Shown here: positions 1 to 5,496 of the stretch, piece by piece
How positions within the stretch are numbered: the stretch's first letter is position 1
How the letters are laid out: the number at the start of each line of letters is the position of its first letter
NCBI GenBank assembly: GCA_018899995.1
Contig: JAHIHE010000075.1
Span: 1-11,580 of the forward strand
Reading direction: 5' to 3'
Source of the DNA: Patescibacteria group bacterium
Lineage (GTDB): Bacteria; Patescibacteriota; Minisyncoccia; JAHIHE01
DNA length: 11,580 bases
Translations under genes and position numbers: made by a program
The notes under the pieces: generated by a model
Database searches by the model: none
Seen by the model: the letters and a program-made list of their open reading frames with translations, nothing else
What the model was told of the DNA's origin: nothing

Positions 1-1119
1 AACGACGCGCGAGGGCCATTTAAGGGAGGAATCAGATACTCACCCCATGTTTCAATGGACGAAGTGGAGGCGCTGGCAATGTGGATGACATGGAAAACCG
101 CGGTGGTCGGGATTCCTTACGGCGGAGCCAAGGGCGGAATCATTGTTGACTCAAAGAAACTTTCAAAAGGCGAACTGGAAAGATTGTCCCGCGGATATGT
201 TCGGGCGATTTACAAATTTATCGGGCCGGATATTGATGTGCCGGCGCCGGATATGTATACCACTCCGGAAATTATGGCTTGGATGGCGAACGAATATTCA
301 AGAATAGTTGGCGAAAATACTCCCGCGTCTTTTACCGGGAAACCGGTGGAAGTCGGCGGCTCGCTCGGCAGAAGCGATTCCACTTCGCTTGGAGGGGTTT
401 ATGTTTTGGAAGAGGCGTTGAAAAAGCTCTCCGCCTCCTGCGGAAAAAAAGGAAAGAGCCACATCACTGTTGCGATTCAAGGAATGGGCAATGTCGGCGC
501 GAATGCGGCAAAGATTCTATATAAGGACGATTATAATATTTTGGCGGTATCCGATTCAAGAGGGGCGATAGTAAAAAAATGTCAAATGTCAAATGTCAAA
601 TGTCAAAAATTAGATTCAGAAATCGGAAAATTAAATATTGATGAAGTTTTGGAGTTTAAGAAAAAAACCGGCTCGGTTGGCGGATTTCCGGGAACAAAAA
701 AGATTACAAATGAAGAATTACTGACTTTGCCGGTTGATGTTTTGATTCCGGCCGCCATGGAAAACCAGATTACCGCCCAAAACGCGAAAAATATTAAAGC
801 GAAAATTGTTTTGGAACTTGCCAATGGTCCGACAACTCCGGAGGCGGATAAGATTTTGGACAAAAAAGGAATTTTGGTAATTCCCGATATTTTAGCCAAT
901 GCCGGCGGGGTCTTGGTAAGCTATTTTGAATGGGCGCAGAATCGGATGGGTTATTATTGGGATGAAGCGGAAGTCAATGAAAAATTAAAAAAACAAATGG
1001 TGAAATCGTTTGCCGAAATCTGGAATTATAAAGAAAAATACAAAGTTGATATGAGGACAGCGGCAAATGTTCTGGCGCTGGAAAGAGTGGTAAGGGCGAT
1101 GAAGTTGAGGGGAGTGTGA
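1..1119 (+). CDS. gdhA: Glu/Leu/Phe/Val dehydrogenase, 3' part
   Basis: Cytoplasmic NAD(P)-dependent oxidative deamination of glutamate to 2-oxoglutarate and its reverse. The frame is open to the first base, so the gene starts upstream; an ATG at 55 lies inside a conserved block and is not the start. Of 372 visible residues, the first carry GPFKGGIRY (substrate lysine). Then come PYGGAKGG (catalytic lysine), DVPAPDMYT, the Rossmann motif GMGNVG and, near the end, the family block SYFEWAQN. Only the N-terminal few dozen residues are missing. An insertion of about 12 residues relative to usual family members lies after SDSRGAIV and is partly encoded by a heptamer array at 579-606. The gene ends in TGA. 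Its last codons recur in diverged form at 2437-2470. Family call is secure; substrate (Glu versus other amino acids) is inferred. Confidence 0.95.
   Translation, partial: NDARGPFKGGIRYSPHVSMDEVEALAMWMTWKTAVVGIPYGGAKGGIIVDSKKLSKGELERLSRGYVRAIYKFIGPDIDVPAPDMYTTPEIMAWMANEYSRIVGENTPASFTGKPVEVGGSLGRSDSTSLGGVYVLEEALKKLSASCGKKGKSHITVAIQGMGNVGANAAKILYKDDYNILAVSDSRGAIVKKCQMSNVKCQKLDSEIGKLNIDEVLEFKKKTGSVGGFPGTKKITNEELLTLPVDVLIPAAMENQITAQNAKNIKAKIVLELANGPTTPEADKILDKKGILVIPDILANAGGVLVSYFEWAQNRMGYYWDEAEVNEKLKKQMVKSFAEIWNYKEKYKVDMRTAANVLALERVVRAMKLRGV
579..606 (+). repeat. Four tandem heptamers (atgtcaa) inside gdhA
   Basis: Four exact copies of atgtcaa, read as part of the protein (..KCQMSNVKCQ..). Arrays of this kind are normally intergenic in Parcubacteria-like genomes. 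Here 28 bp sit within the coding frame, and flanking bases keep the frame open. The site falls in a surface-loop region of the dinucleotide-binding domain, just after a conserved VSDSRG block, so the insertion may be tolerated. Confidence 0.9.
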
Positions 1120-1120
1120 G
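1087..1120 (+). repeat. gdh 3'-end direct repeat, copy A
   Basis: The last ten codons and stop of gdhA. The same stretch occurs in diverged form at 2437-2470, with 25 of 34 identical positions and 8 of 9 differences being transitions. The AT tract that follows (1201-1234) also matches 2491-2524 at 29 of 34 positions. The two copies bracket the small minus-strand gene and the MntA/HepT pair. Confidence 0.7.
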
Positions 1121-1124
1121 GGGA

Positions 1125-1145
1125 AATTTCTAATTTCTAATTTCT
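1125..1145 (+). repeat. Three tandem heptamers (aatttct)
   Basis: Three exact aatttct units directly after gdhA, followed by the AT phrase aatgaattttcaatt. The same unit in the opposite orientation forms an array at 2695-2722. Such arrays are typical intergenic filler in this kind of genome; no function is apparent. Confidence 0.85.
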
Positions 1146-1163
1146 AATGAATTTTCAATTTTT

Positions 1164-1191
1164 CCGCCTGCGGCGGACCCTCCGCAGGCGG
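1164..1191. repeat. GC-rich dispersed palindrome, copy 1
   Basis: Perfect 10-bp inverted repeat (CCGCCTGCGG / CCGCAGGCGG) with an 8-nt loop, set in an AT-rich tract. Positions 1164-1197 match 7791-7824 at 31 of 34 positions, so it is a dispersed element. It is not followed by a T-run, so it is not a standard terminator for gdhA, though it could protect the mRNA 3' end. Confidence 0.85.
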
Positions 1192-1239
1192 GCAATTTTC
1201 AATGAATTTTTTAATTTTAAATTTTCAAATAAAACTGCT

Positions 1240-1280
1240 TGTCATTGCGAGGAGTCAGCAGGCGACGAAGCAATCTCGTG
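1240..1280. repeat. Imperfect palindromic repeat (gtcattgcgag...gaagcaatctc)
   Basis: Core arms attgc (1244-1248) and gcaat (1270-1274), with gag and ctc nearby. The phrase gtcattgcgagg ... cgacgaagcaatctc resembles a widespread interspersed bacterial repeat that I recognise from many genomes. Identity with that family is from memory and not checked. Confidence 0.55.
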
Positions 1281-1302
1281 TTTAAGAAAAAATTGAATAA
1301 AA

Positions 1303-1339
1303 TAAAAAACGACCGCATGATTTTTAATCAGTGACGGTC
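1303..1339 (-). terminator. Rho-independent terminator of the 40-codon gene
   Basis: Stem gaccg/cggtc (1311-1315 with 1335-1339), a small internal loop, and a second stem tgatt/aatca with a ttt loop. On the minus strand it is followed by a run of T (cgttttttat). It lies 26 nt after the stop codon of the minus-strand small gene. On the plus strand it is followed by ttttaatat, so it may also work weakly in that direction. Confidence 0.75.
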
Positions 1340-1365
1340 TTTTAATATATATTTAGTCGCTGCAT

Positions 1366-1488
1366 TTATACGCCGCTTGGCAAGCGGCAAAGCGTTCCGG
1401 ATGGGTTTTTCTCACAATCCGCTTTTCTATCCGCTATGGCCTTTAATGCGGAGTTTACATTAGCGTTTACAATATCTTCATTTGGCAT
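1366..1488 (-). CDS. Hypothetical small protein, 40 residues
   Basis: Not recognised. The frame starts with ATG (MPNEDIVNAN...) and ends with TAA. It has one of the clearest ribosome sites in the window, aaaggaggt ending about 5 nt before the ATG, in a region where most genes have none. A strong terminator lies 26 nt past the stop, and an AT-rich -10-like tataaa (1513-1508) sits upstream. The product is hydrophilic with an N-terminal part that could form a helix, two cysteines near residues 25 and 34, and a basic C-terminal third; no signal peptide or membrane segment. It diverges from mntA and is convergent with gdhA. Function unknown; the complete set of expression signals is the reason to call it. 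Confidence 0.7.
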   Translation of the reverse strand: MPNEDIVNANVNSALKAIADRKADCEKNPSGTLCRLPSGV

Positions 1489-1544
1489 ATTACCTCCTTT
1501 TTTCTTATTTATAATGCTACTTTACGATTTTAATATTTTTAATA

Positions 1545-1573
1545 TTGTCAAGAAGCGGGATTTTTGCTATAAT
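1545..1573 (+). promoter_or_regulatory. Promoter of mntA-hepT
   Basis: TTGTCA (1545-1550), 17-bp spacer, perfect TATAAT (1568-1573). The expected start of transcription, about 7 nt later, falls at 1580-1583, on or next to the ATG at 1583, so the mRNA should be leaderless or nearly so. On the opposite strand the same bases read TTGACA (1551-1546), but no well-spaced -10 follows it. Confidence 0.8.
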
Positions 1574-1582
1574 AATGTCAAT

Positions 1583-2008
1583 ATGATAAGTATTAAAACC
1601 GCTACAATAAAATTTAATCCTCGGCAAAAAGCCCGATTCAAAAAATTGGGGGTTGACGCGATTTATCTCTTTGGCTCTTATGCCCAAGGGCTGGAAACTC
1701 CGATTTCCGACATTGATATCGGCGTTGTTTTTTCGCATCCCGAAAAGTACAGAAACAATACTATGGACGCCTATCTTGATTTATACGATATTTTTACCGA
1801 TATTTTTCCGAAAATCAAACAAGTTGATATCATTTTTCTCCAGCTTGTGCCGTTGAAATTGCAATATGAAGCCGCGATAAAAGGCAAAGCGCTTTATGAA
1901 AGTTCAGACGAGAAGAGATTCAGTTATCAGGAAGAAGTCATAAAAAAATACGCGGATTTAAGATATTTTTATAATATTCGTTATAAAACAATTTTAGAAA
2001 GGATTTAA
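1583..2008 (+). CDS. mntA: MNT-domain nucleotidyltransferase antitoxin
   Basis: Minimal nucleotidyltransferase of the MntA family; known members transfer AMP to a tyrosine of the HepT toxin and so neutralise it. The 141-residue product shows the full active site: GS (31-32), ten residues, then D43-x-D45, and a third carboxylate at D82 (QVDIIF). The C-terminal helix (FSYQEEVIKKYADL) is like that of other small MNT proteins. The frame extends back to an ATG at 1436. I choose 1583 because a TTGTCA-17-TATAAT promoter ends just before it, and because the extra 49 residues run through promoter DNA and an antisense gene and are low-complexity and hydrophobic. hepT follows after 2 nt, so the two are co-transcribed. 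Confidence 0.88.
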   Translation: MISIKTATIKFNPRQKARFKKLGVDAIYLFGSYAQGLETPISDIDIGVVFSHPEKYRNNTMDAYLDLYDIFTDIFPKIKQVDIIFLQLVPLKLQYEAAIKGKALYESSDEKRFSYQEEVIKKYADLRYFYNIRYKTILERI

Positions 2009-2010
2009 TT

Positions 2011-2436
2011 ATGCGCGATTTAAAACTGGATAGAGAAATAATTTTAGAAAGATTCGATATTATCCAAAAGTCATTGAACAGATTGGAAAAGTTAAAGCTT
2101 TTAAGCAAAGGAAAATTTTTTTTGGATGATAATTTTGCGATCGCGGAACACTACTTGCGCTACGCGCTGGAAGCCATTTTTGACATTTGCGCCCATATTT
2201 TGGCGCGCATTCCCGGCGTCAAGGCTGATGAATACAAAGAAATGGCGCTTGAAATGGGAAAGCAAAGACTTGTCCCGAAAGAATTCGCGAAAAAAAATCT
2301 TTACGAGATGGCCGGCTACAGGAACAGGTTGACTCATTTCTATTTTGAGATCAAGCCGGATGAAATGCGCAAAATCATCCAAGAAGATTCAGGCGACTTC
2401 AAAATTTTTATGAAGCATATTAAAAAGATTCTTTAA
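2011..2436 (+). CDS. hepT: HepT-like HEPN ribonuclease toxin (DUF86)
   Basis: Toxin partner of MntA; HEPN RNases of this family cut RNA and arrest growth. The 141-residue helical product carries the R-x4-H-x-Y active-site motif at R104, H109 and Y111. In studied homologues the tyrosine is the residue AMPylated by MntA. Length and helix pattern are normal for the family, with no truncation. The start is supported by agaaagga about 8 nt upstream, inside the 3' end of mntA, which suggests coupled translation. A diverged copy of the gdhA tail begins immediately after the stop codon, so the toxin gene ends exactly at the cargo edge. Target RNA is unknown. Confidence 0.88.
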   Translation: MRDLKLDREIILERFDIIQKSLNRLEKLKLLSKGKFFLDDNFAIAEHYLRYALEAIFDICAHILARIPGVKADEYKEMALEMGKQRLVPKEFAKKNLYEMAGYRNRLTHFYFEIKPDEMRKIIQEDSGDFKIFMKHIKKIL

Positions 2437-2470
2437 GCGGTGAAGGCGATAAGGTTGATGGGGGTGTAGG
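2437..2470 (+). repeat. gdh 3'-end direct repeat, copy B
   Basis: Starts at the base after the hepT stop. Read in the gdhA register it gives AVKAIRLMGV and a stop, against VVRAMKLRGV and a stop in gdhA: six identical residues, most others conservative, same stop position. It therefore looks like a real coding tail from a diverged gdh gene, not chance purine-rich sequence. It has no start codon or ribosome site of its own. Confidence 0.65.
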
Positions 2471-2529
2471 AGAAATAATTTTCAATTTTCAATGAATTTT
2501 CAATTATTAAATTTTCAAACAAAAAATTA

Positions 2530-2551
2530 GGACAGTATTTATTTACTGTCC
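2530..2551. terminator. Bidirectional hairpin terminator
   Basis: Perfect 8-bp stem ggacagta/tactgtcc with a 6-nt loop. On the minus strand it is followed by taatttttt; on the plus strand by ggctttattt. It could end the mntA-hepT transcript, and on the minus strand the frame remnant at 2543-2626. Confidence 0.6.
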
Positions 2552-2626
2552 GGCTTTATTTCCCTTTTTTTTCGCTGTTCTTCTCGTACCTTTAGATTTA
2601 TAGTTTGTTTCGTATTTCTCACCGCC
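2543..2626 (-). pseudogene. Possible remnant of a small basic protein
   Basis: On the minus strand an open stretch of 27 codons ends in TAA inside the terminator stem and reads like a lysine/arginine-rich C-terminus (KYETNYKSKGTRR then AKKKGNKAGQ). There is no start codon; a TAA lies directly upstream, inside a GC-rich palindrome (2622-2649). An alternative frame with a GTG at 2622 gives 27 residues but has no well-placed ribosome site. A small gene cut by the palindrome would explain the picture; chance is also possible. Confidence 0.25.
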
Positions 2627-2649
2627 TTAGCGGGATCCCGCTGTGGCGG
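2622..2649. repeat. GC-rich 28-bp palindrome
   Basis: CCGCC and GGCGG outer arms, a 2-nt mismatch on each side, and a perfect 14-bp inner palindrome AGCGGGATCCCGCT. It sits alone in AT-rich DNA and is of the same kind as, but not the same sequence as, the palindromes at 1164 and 7791. Confidence 0.8.
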
Positions 2650-2694
2650 GAGATATTCGAATTTCGGATTTTAATAATTCGGCATTAAACATTG

Positions 2695-2722
2695 ATTAGA
2701 AATTAGAAATTAGAAATTAGAA
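2695..2722 (+). repeat. Four tandem heptamers (attagaa)
   Basis: Four exact copies of attagaa, the reverse complement (cyclically) of the unit at 1125-1145. The array ends 13 nt before the cysteine desulfurase start and takes the place where a promoter or ribosome site would be expected. Together with 1125-1145 it puts inverted heptamer arrays on both sides of the toxin-antitoxin block. Confidence 0.85.
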
Positions 2723-2735
2723 ATTTTCGATAGTT

Positions 2736-3953
2736 ATGCCAAAAAAACGAATATATTTAGACAACGCGGCGACCACTCCGGTTGACCCCGCAGTTTTAAA
2801 GGAAATGATGCCGTATTTCAGCAAGAAATTCGGTAATCCTTTTAGCGTGCATAGCTTTGGTCAGGAAGCGAAAGTGGCGATAGATAACGCCCGCGAACAA
2901 GTTGCGAAATTCTTAGGTTGCTCGGCTGAAGAAATATTTTTTACCAGCGGCGCCACAGAATCCAATAATTGGACAGTGAATGGAATTTTAAAGAGCGTTA
3001 AGCAAAGCCTAATTGCGCAAAAAACAGGCAGTCAATTTTCCCCGCATCTGATTATTTCAGCCATTGAACATCACTGCGTTTTAAACAGCTCTCTTGCCGC
3101 TCAAAAAGCAGGAGTAAAATTGACAGTGATTCGTCCCAAAAGAAATGGCGCTGTAAGCGTCAACGATGTCGCCAGCGCGATAGGCGAAAACACGGTTTTG
3201 ATTTCCATAATGTATGTGAATAATGAAGTCGGAACAATCCAGCCGATAAAAGAAATAGGCGAAGTGGTGAAAAGGGTTAAAAGCGAAAGAGCGAAAAATG
3301 GCAGCAAACTGCCGATATATTTTCATACCGATGCCGTGCAAGCCGCGAATTACTTAAATTGCAAAGTTGATTATCTGGGAGTGGATTTATTGACCTTGTC
3401 AGCTCACAAAATTTACGGGCCAAAAGGCATTGGCTGTTTGTATATTCGCCGCGGAATAAAAATCGGCCCGAGCCAATACGGCGGCGAGCAGGAAAGCAAT
3501 TTGCGCGCAGGTACGCATAATGTGCCCGGAATCGCGGGCTTGGGAAAAGCGATAGCCCTAATTGAAAAGCACAAAAAATCGCTTCCAAAAATGAAAAAAC
3601 TCCGCGATAAATTAATCAACGAAGCTTTAAAAATTGAAAGCAGTCAGCTTAACGGTTCACGCGAATTGCGCACCCCCAACAATGCCAATTTCAGTTTCAA
3701 GGGGGTGGAAGGGGAGAGCTTGATTATTTCCCTTGATATGACCGGCATCGCCGCTTCCACCGGTTCGGCCTGCTCTTCCGCCTCGCTTGAGCCGTCGCAT
3801 GTCCTTACCGCGATGGGAATTCCGGCGGAAATCGCTCATAGCAGTTTGCGGCTTACGCTGGGAAAGGATACCACGGAGCGGGATATAAATTATGTGATAA
3901 AAACATTGCCGCCTATTATTGAGCGGCTGAGAAAAATTTCCGGAAGAAAGTAG
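2736..3953 (+). CDS. iscS: Cysteine desulfurase, NifS/IscS family
   Basis: PLP enzyme converting cysteine to alanine and an enzyme-bound persulfide for Fe-S clusters and tRNA thiolation. Visible features of the 405 residues: N-terminal YLDNAATTPVDP; TSGATESNN (70-78); H112 in IEHH, which stacks on PLP; D199 and Q202 in HTDAVQ; PLP lysine K225 in SAHK; RAGTHN (257-262); and active cysteine C346 in GSACSS within the long mobile loop typical of group I enzymes. Two small insertions (near residues 88-103 and 182-193) lengthen it slightly. ATG 2736 gives the normal N-terminus, although no SD is seen; the heptamer array lies just upstream. No scaffold protein or MnmA gene is adjacent. Confidence 0.95.
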   Translation: MPKKRIYLDNAATTPVDPAVLKEMMPYFSKKFGNPFSVHSFGQEAKVAIDNAREQVAKFLGCSAEEIFFTSGATESNNWTVNGILKSVKQSLIAQKTGSQFSPHLIISAIEHHCVLNSSLAAQKAGVKLTVIRPKRNGAVSVNDVASAIGENTVLISIMYVNNEVGTIQPIKEIGEVVKRVKSERAKNGSKLPIYFHTDAVQAANYLNCKVDYLGVDLLTLSAHKIYGPKGIGCLYIRRGIKIGPSQYGGEQESNLRAGTHNVPGIAGLGKAIALIEKHKKSLPKMKKLRDKLINEALKIESSQLNGSRELRTPNNANFSFKGVEGESLIISLDMTGIAASTGSACSSASLEPSHVLTAMGIPAEIAHSSLRLTLGKDTTERDINYVIKTLPPIIERLRKISGRK

Positions 3954-3962
3954 TTTGGTGTT

Positions 3963-4058
3963 TTAGAAAGCCATGATAATTAACGACCCCAGCATACCGA
4001 AAATCACCAGAGAGACAATAAGTATTGTTATTGCTTTTATTATCTTTTGTTTTTTCAT
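3963..4058 (-). CDS. Small single-pass membrane peptide, 31 residues
   Basis: Minus-strand frame in the gap between two plus-strand genes: ATG, a lysine-rich start (MKKQKIIKA), then about 20 hydrophobic residues ending MAF and TAA. Positive N-terminus followed by one helix predicts N-in insertion in the cytoplasmic membrane. It fills almost the whole gap (3954-4073). No real SD is seen, but a TTGTAA/TTTAAT promoter-like pair lies so close that the message may be leaderless. Tiny membrane peptides of this shape are frequent in Patescibacteria; function unknown. Its promoter would overlap the first codons of the PH-domain gene, so the two may interfere. Confidence 0.55.
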   Translation of the reverse strand: MKKQKIIKAITILIVSLVIFGMLGSLIIMAF

Positions 4059-4063
4059 GCCTG

Positions 4064-4093
4064 ATTAAAAGTAATGTTTGATTTTTCTTACAA
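4064..4093 (-). promoter_or_regulatory. Possible promoter of the 31-residue peptide
   Basis: On the minus strand TTGTAA (4093-4088), 18-bp spacer, TTTAAT (4069-4064), then 5 nt to the ATG. Weak by itself in AT-rich DNA; listed because the geometry repeats the near-leaderless arrangement of mntA. Confidence 0.35.
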
Positions 4094-4559
4094 ATTAAAT
4101 CCCGGCGAGCGGTTTGTGGCGATAGCGCGCAAGCACTGGTTTTTAATCGCGCCGAAATTATTGGAATATTTAATCATTGTAGCGCTTCTTGCGTTGTTTG
4201 TAAACAAGTTTGTTCCTTTTCGGTGGTCAATGATTGTTATTCCGACAATAGTCGGCGCTTATCTGTTGTATTTTGCTTATCGCTGGATTTTATGGCGCGC
4301 TGACTACTATATTCTTACCAGCGAGCGCATTATTAAAATTACCCAAAAAGGAATTTTAAGCCGGACGCTGAACGAAATAGCCATATCTGATATTGCAAAC
4401 GCGGTTTCGGGTATCAAGGGGATTGCGGCCACATTGTTTGGATTCGGCACGATAAAAATATTTCTTAAAAACGGCGAAGTTTTCAACCTCAAAAACATAG
4501 CGGAGCCGGTAAAGATTTATCAGGCGATCATAAAGCTAAAAGAATTAAGTAGCCCCTAA
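4074..4559 (+). CDS. Bacterial PH-domain membrane protein (DUF304/bPH2-like)
   Basis: 161 residues. A short cytoplasmic start with LNPGERFV is followed by two membrane helices (about 24-44 and 52-71). Then comes a small beta-rich domain with the DUF304 signature: W..DYYILTSERII, QKGILSR, AISDI and a glycine-rich FGFGTI near residue 125. Family members are membrane-anchored PH-like domains of unclear role. The first helix-proximal block (RKHWFLIAPKLL) also fits the family. The last codons (LSSP and stop) lie within the left arm of a 20-bp inverted repeat, so the C-terminus may have been set by that repeat. No SD; the gene starts 15 nt from a divergent minus-strand peptide gene. Confidence 0.75.
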   Translation: MFDFSYKLNPGERFVAIARKHWFLIAPKLLEYLIIVALLALFVNKFVPFRWSMIVIPTIVGAYLLYFAYRWILWRADYYILTSERIIKITQKGILSRTLNEIAISDIANAVSGIKGIAATLFGFGTIKIFLKNGEVFNLKNIAEPVKIYQAIIKLKELSSP

Positions 4560-4661
4560 AAAACACCACATCCAACCATTTTCGCAAATGAATAAGTAAA
4601 TGTTTAAGCCAATTTTAAATTTCAAAAAGATATTTTTGATAGTTTTTTAGAGGCTACTTAA
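4545..4661. repeat. 20-bp inverted repeat around a 77-nt spacer
   Basis: Left arm 4545-4564 and right arm 4642-4661 are reverse complements at 19 of 20 positions (ttaagtagcc.ctaaaaaac). The left arm contains the stop codon of the PH-domain gene; the right arm ends 13 nt before the FtsB-like gene. The spacer is AT-rich and codes for nothing evident. There is no T-run after the right arm and no clear target duplication outside. Confidence 0.8.
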
Positions 4662-4674
4662 ACGAAATTACGCA

Positions 4675-5100
4675 ATGAAAAAATATTTTTCCCACAAATC
4701 TTCGGATTCAAAAAGGCCGCTCGCGCGTCTTCTGGGGTCCGGAATTTTTCTCGCAATCGGGCTGGTTATTTCCGTTTTTGTTTTTTCCGGATTTTTAAAA
4801 ATTACCTGGCAAAAAATGGAAATCCAGCGGGAAATTGACAAACTGAAAACAGAAGCGGGAAAGCTGGAAACGGACAATAAATATTTGTCAGACATACTTG
4901 ACTATATCGGCTCCGACAGCTTTAAAGAAAGGGAAATGCGGCTGAAGCTGAATTTGCAGAAAGAAGGCGAGAAAGTGATAATCATCTATGGCGAAAGCGG
5001 CGCGATGAAAACCGGGCAAAACACGATAAATGAAAGCGAAAATTCCGCCAACAGGCCGAATTATAAAAAATGGTGGGATTATTTTTTTGGAAAAAAGTAA
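4675..5100 (+). CDS. FtsB/DivIC-like septum formation initiator
   Basis: Bitopic division protein; FtsB/DivIC members form a coiled-coil complex with FtsL and FtsQ/DivIB at the septum. The 141-residue product has a basic cytoplasmic start (about 1-17), one membrane helix (about 19-42), and a charged coiled coil (about 46-75, MEIQREIDKLKTEAGKLE). Next is the family's C-terminal block (YIGSDSFKEREMRLKLNL, then KEGEKVII). A polar tail of some 35 residues with aromatic end (WWDYFFGKK) extends beyond the family core. tRNA-Gly begins 6 nt after the stop, so one transcript could carry both. No SD is visible before the ATG. Confidence 0.85.
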   Translation: MKKYFSHKSSDSKRPLARLLGSGIFLAIGLVISVFVFSGFLKITWQKMEIQREIDKLKTEAGKLETDNKYLSDILDYIGSDSFKEREMRLKLNLQKEGEKVIIIYGESGAMKTGQNTINESENSANRPNYKKWWDYFFGKK

Positions 5101-5106
5101 AAAATT

Positions 5107-5177
5107 GCGAGTGTAGTATAATGGCAATACGCGACCTTCCCAAGGTTGAGTCGAGGGTTCGATTCCCTTCACTCGCT
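5107..5177 (+). tRNA. tRNA-Gly (anticodon CCC)
   Basis: 71 nt. Acceptor GCGAGTG/CACTCGC (7 pairs), D stem GTAT/ATAC, anticodon stem CGACC/GGTTG with loop TTCCCAA (CCC reads GGG), 4-nt variable loop, T arm GAGGG TTCGATT CCCTT, discriminator T. CCA is not encoded and must be added. It follows the FtsB-like gene after 6 nt and is followed by a strong terminator. No promoter of its own is evident. Confidence 0.95.
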
Positions 5178-5180
5178 CAA

Positions 5181-5214
5181 AAAAATATAAGGGCTAATTC
5201 GCCCTTATATTTTT
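5181..5214 (+). terminator. Terminator after tRNA-Gly
   Basis: Perfect 14-bp stem (aaaaatataagggc with its complement) and 6-nt loop, starting 4 nt after the tRNA; the T-run forms the descending arm. It should end the ftsB-like/tRNA transcript and, being symmetric, could also stop minus-strand reading. Confidence 0.9.
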
Positions 5215-5496
5215 TATTCAATTGTTTCAAATTTAATTTTTCTTCCCGCATTATCTTTTAATTCAACCCAACCCAAACCATTTTTTATATAGTGGGTAGT
5301 AATAATTACAAGATTTAAACTGCACATCTATGTTAAAAAATTTTAATGCGAATGTCAAAAGTTATAATTATAAAAATAGTATGGTAATACATATTACCAT
5401 ACTAAAGTCAAGGGTATGTTGATAAAAAATAAAAAAAGTCATCCATAATTTATAAAAGGTAACATATTGTTAAAATTAAATTCATCTCTCATAAAC
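5215..5496. other. 282-nt AT-rich intergenic region
   Basis: No gene seen on either strand. It contains a perfect 11-bp hairpin at 5378-5403, listed separately. It also has a stretch at 5407-5436 (gtcaag, then tgttgataaaaaataaaaaa) that resembles the promoter region of tRNA-Thr at 7619-7651. The bases after it (cataat at a 19-bp spacing) make only a poor -10. Confidence 0.6.
5372..5403 (-). terminator. Terminator of the minus-strand pair at 5497-6373
   Basis: Perfect 11-bp stem agtatggtaat/attaccatact with a 4-nt loop; on the minus strand it is followed by atttttataatt. It lies about 95 nt beyond the stop at 5497. The dyad would also suit a protein-binding site, but hairpin plus T-run is the simpler reading. 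Confidence 0.65.

Noticed and set aside
55..57. ATG at 55 as the gdh start
   Set aside because: The conserved GPFKGGIRY block is encoded upstream of it in the same frame; the gene is cut by the window edge.
579..606. CRISPR-like array
   Set aside because: Units are 7 bp with no spacers; the arrays at 1125 and 2695 are rejected for the same reason.
1117..1119. UGA recoded as glycine (as in Gracilibacteria)
   Set aside because: No reading frame needs UGA as sense, and reading through this one adds only a few codons of repeat before TAA.
1436..1582. 49-residue N-terminal extension of MntA
   Set aside because: It runs through the promoter (TATAAT at 1568) and opposite the 40-codon gene's start; the residues are low-complexity and the MNT domain begins after 1583.
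2539..2622. 27-codon GTG-start frame on the minus strand
   Set aside because: No spaced ribosome site, starts inside a palindrome, and competes with a more protein-like frame at 2543-2626.
5378..5403. Operator for a transcription factor
   Set aside because: The dyad is perfect and could bind a protein, but no promoter/gene pair uses it, and a T-run follows on the minus strand; a terminator explains it.
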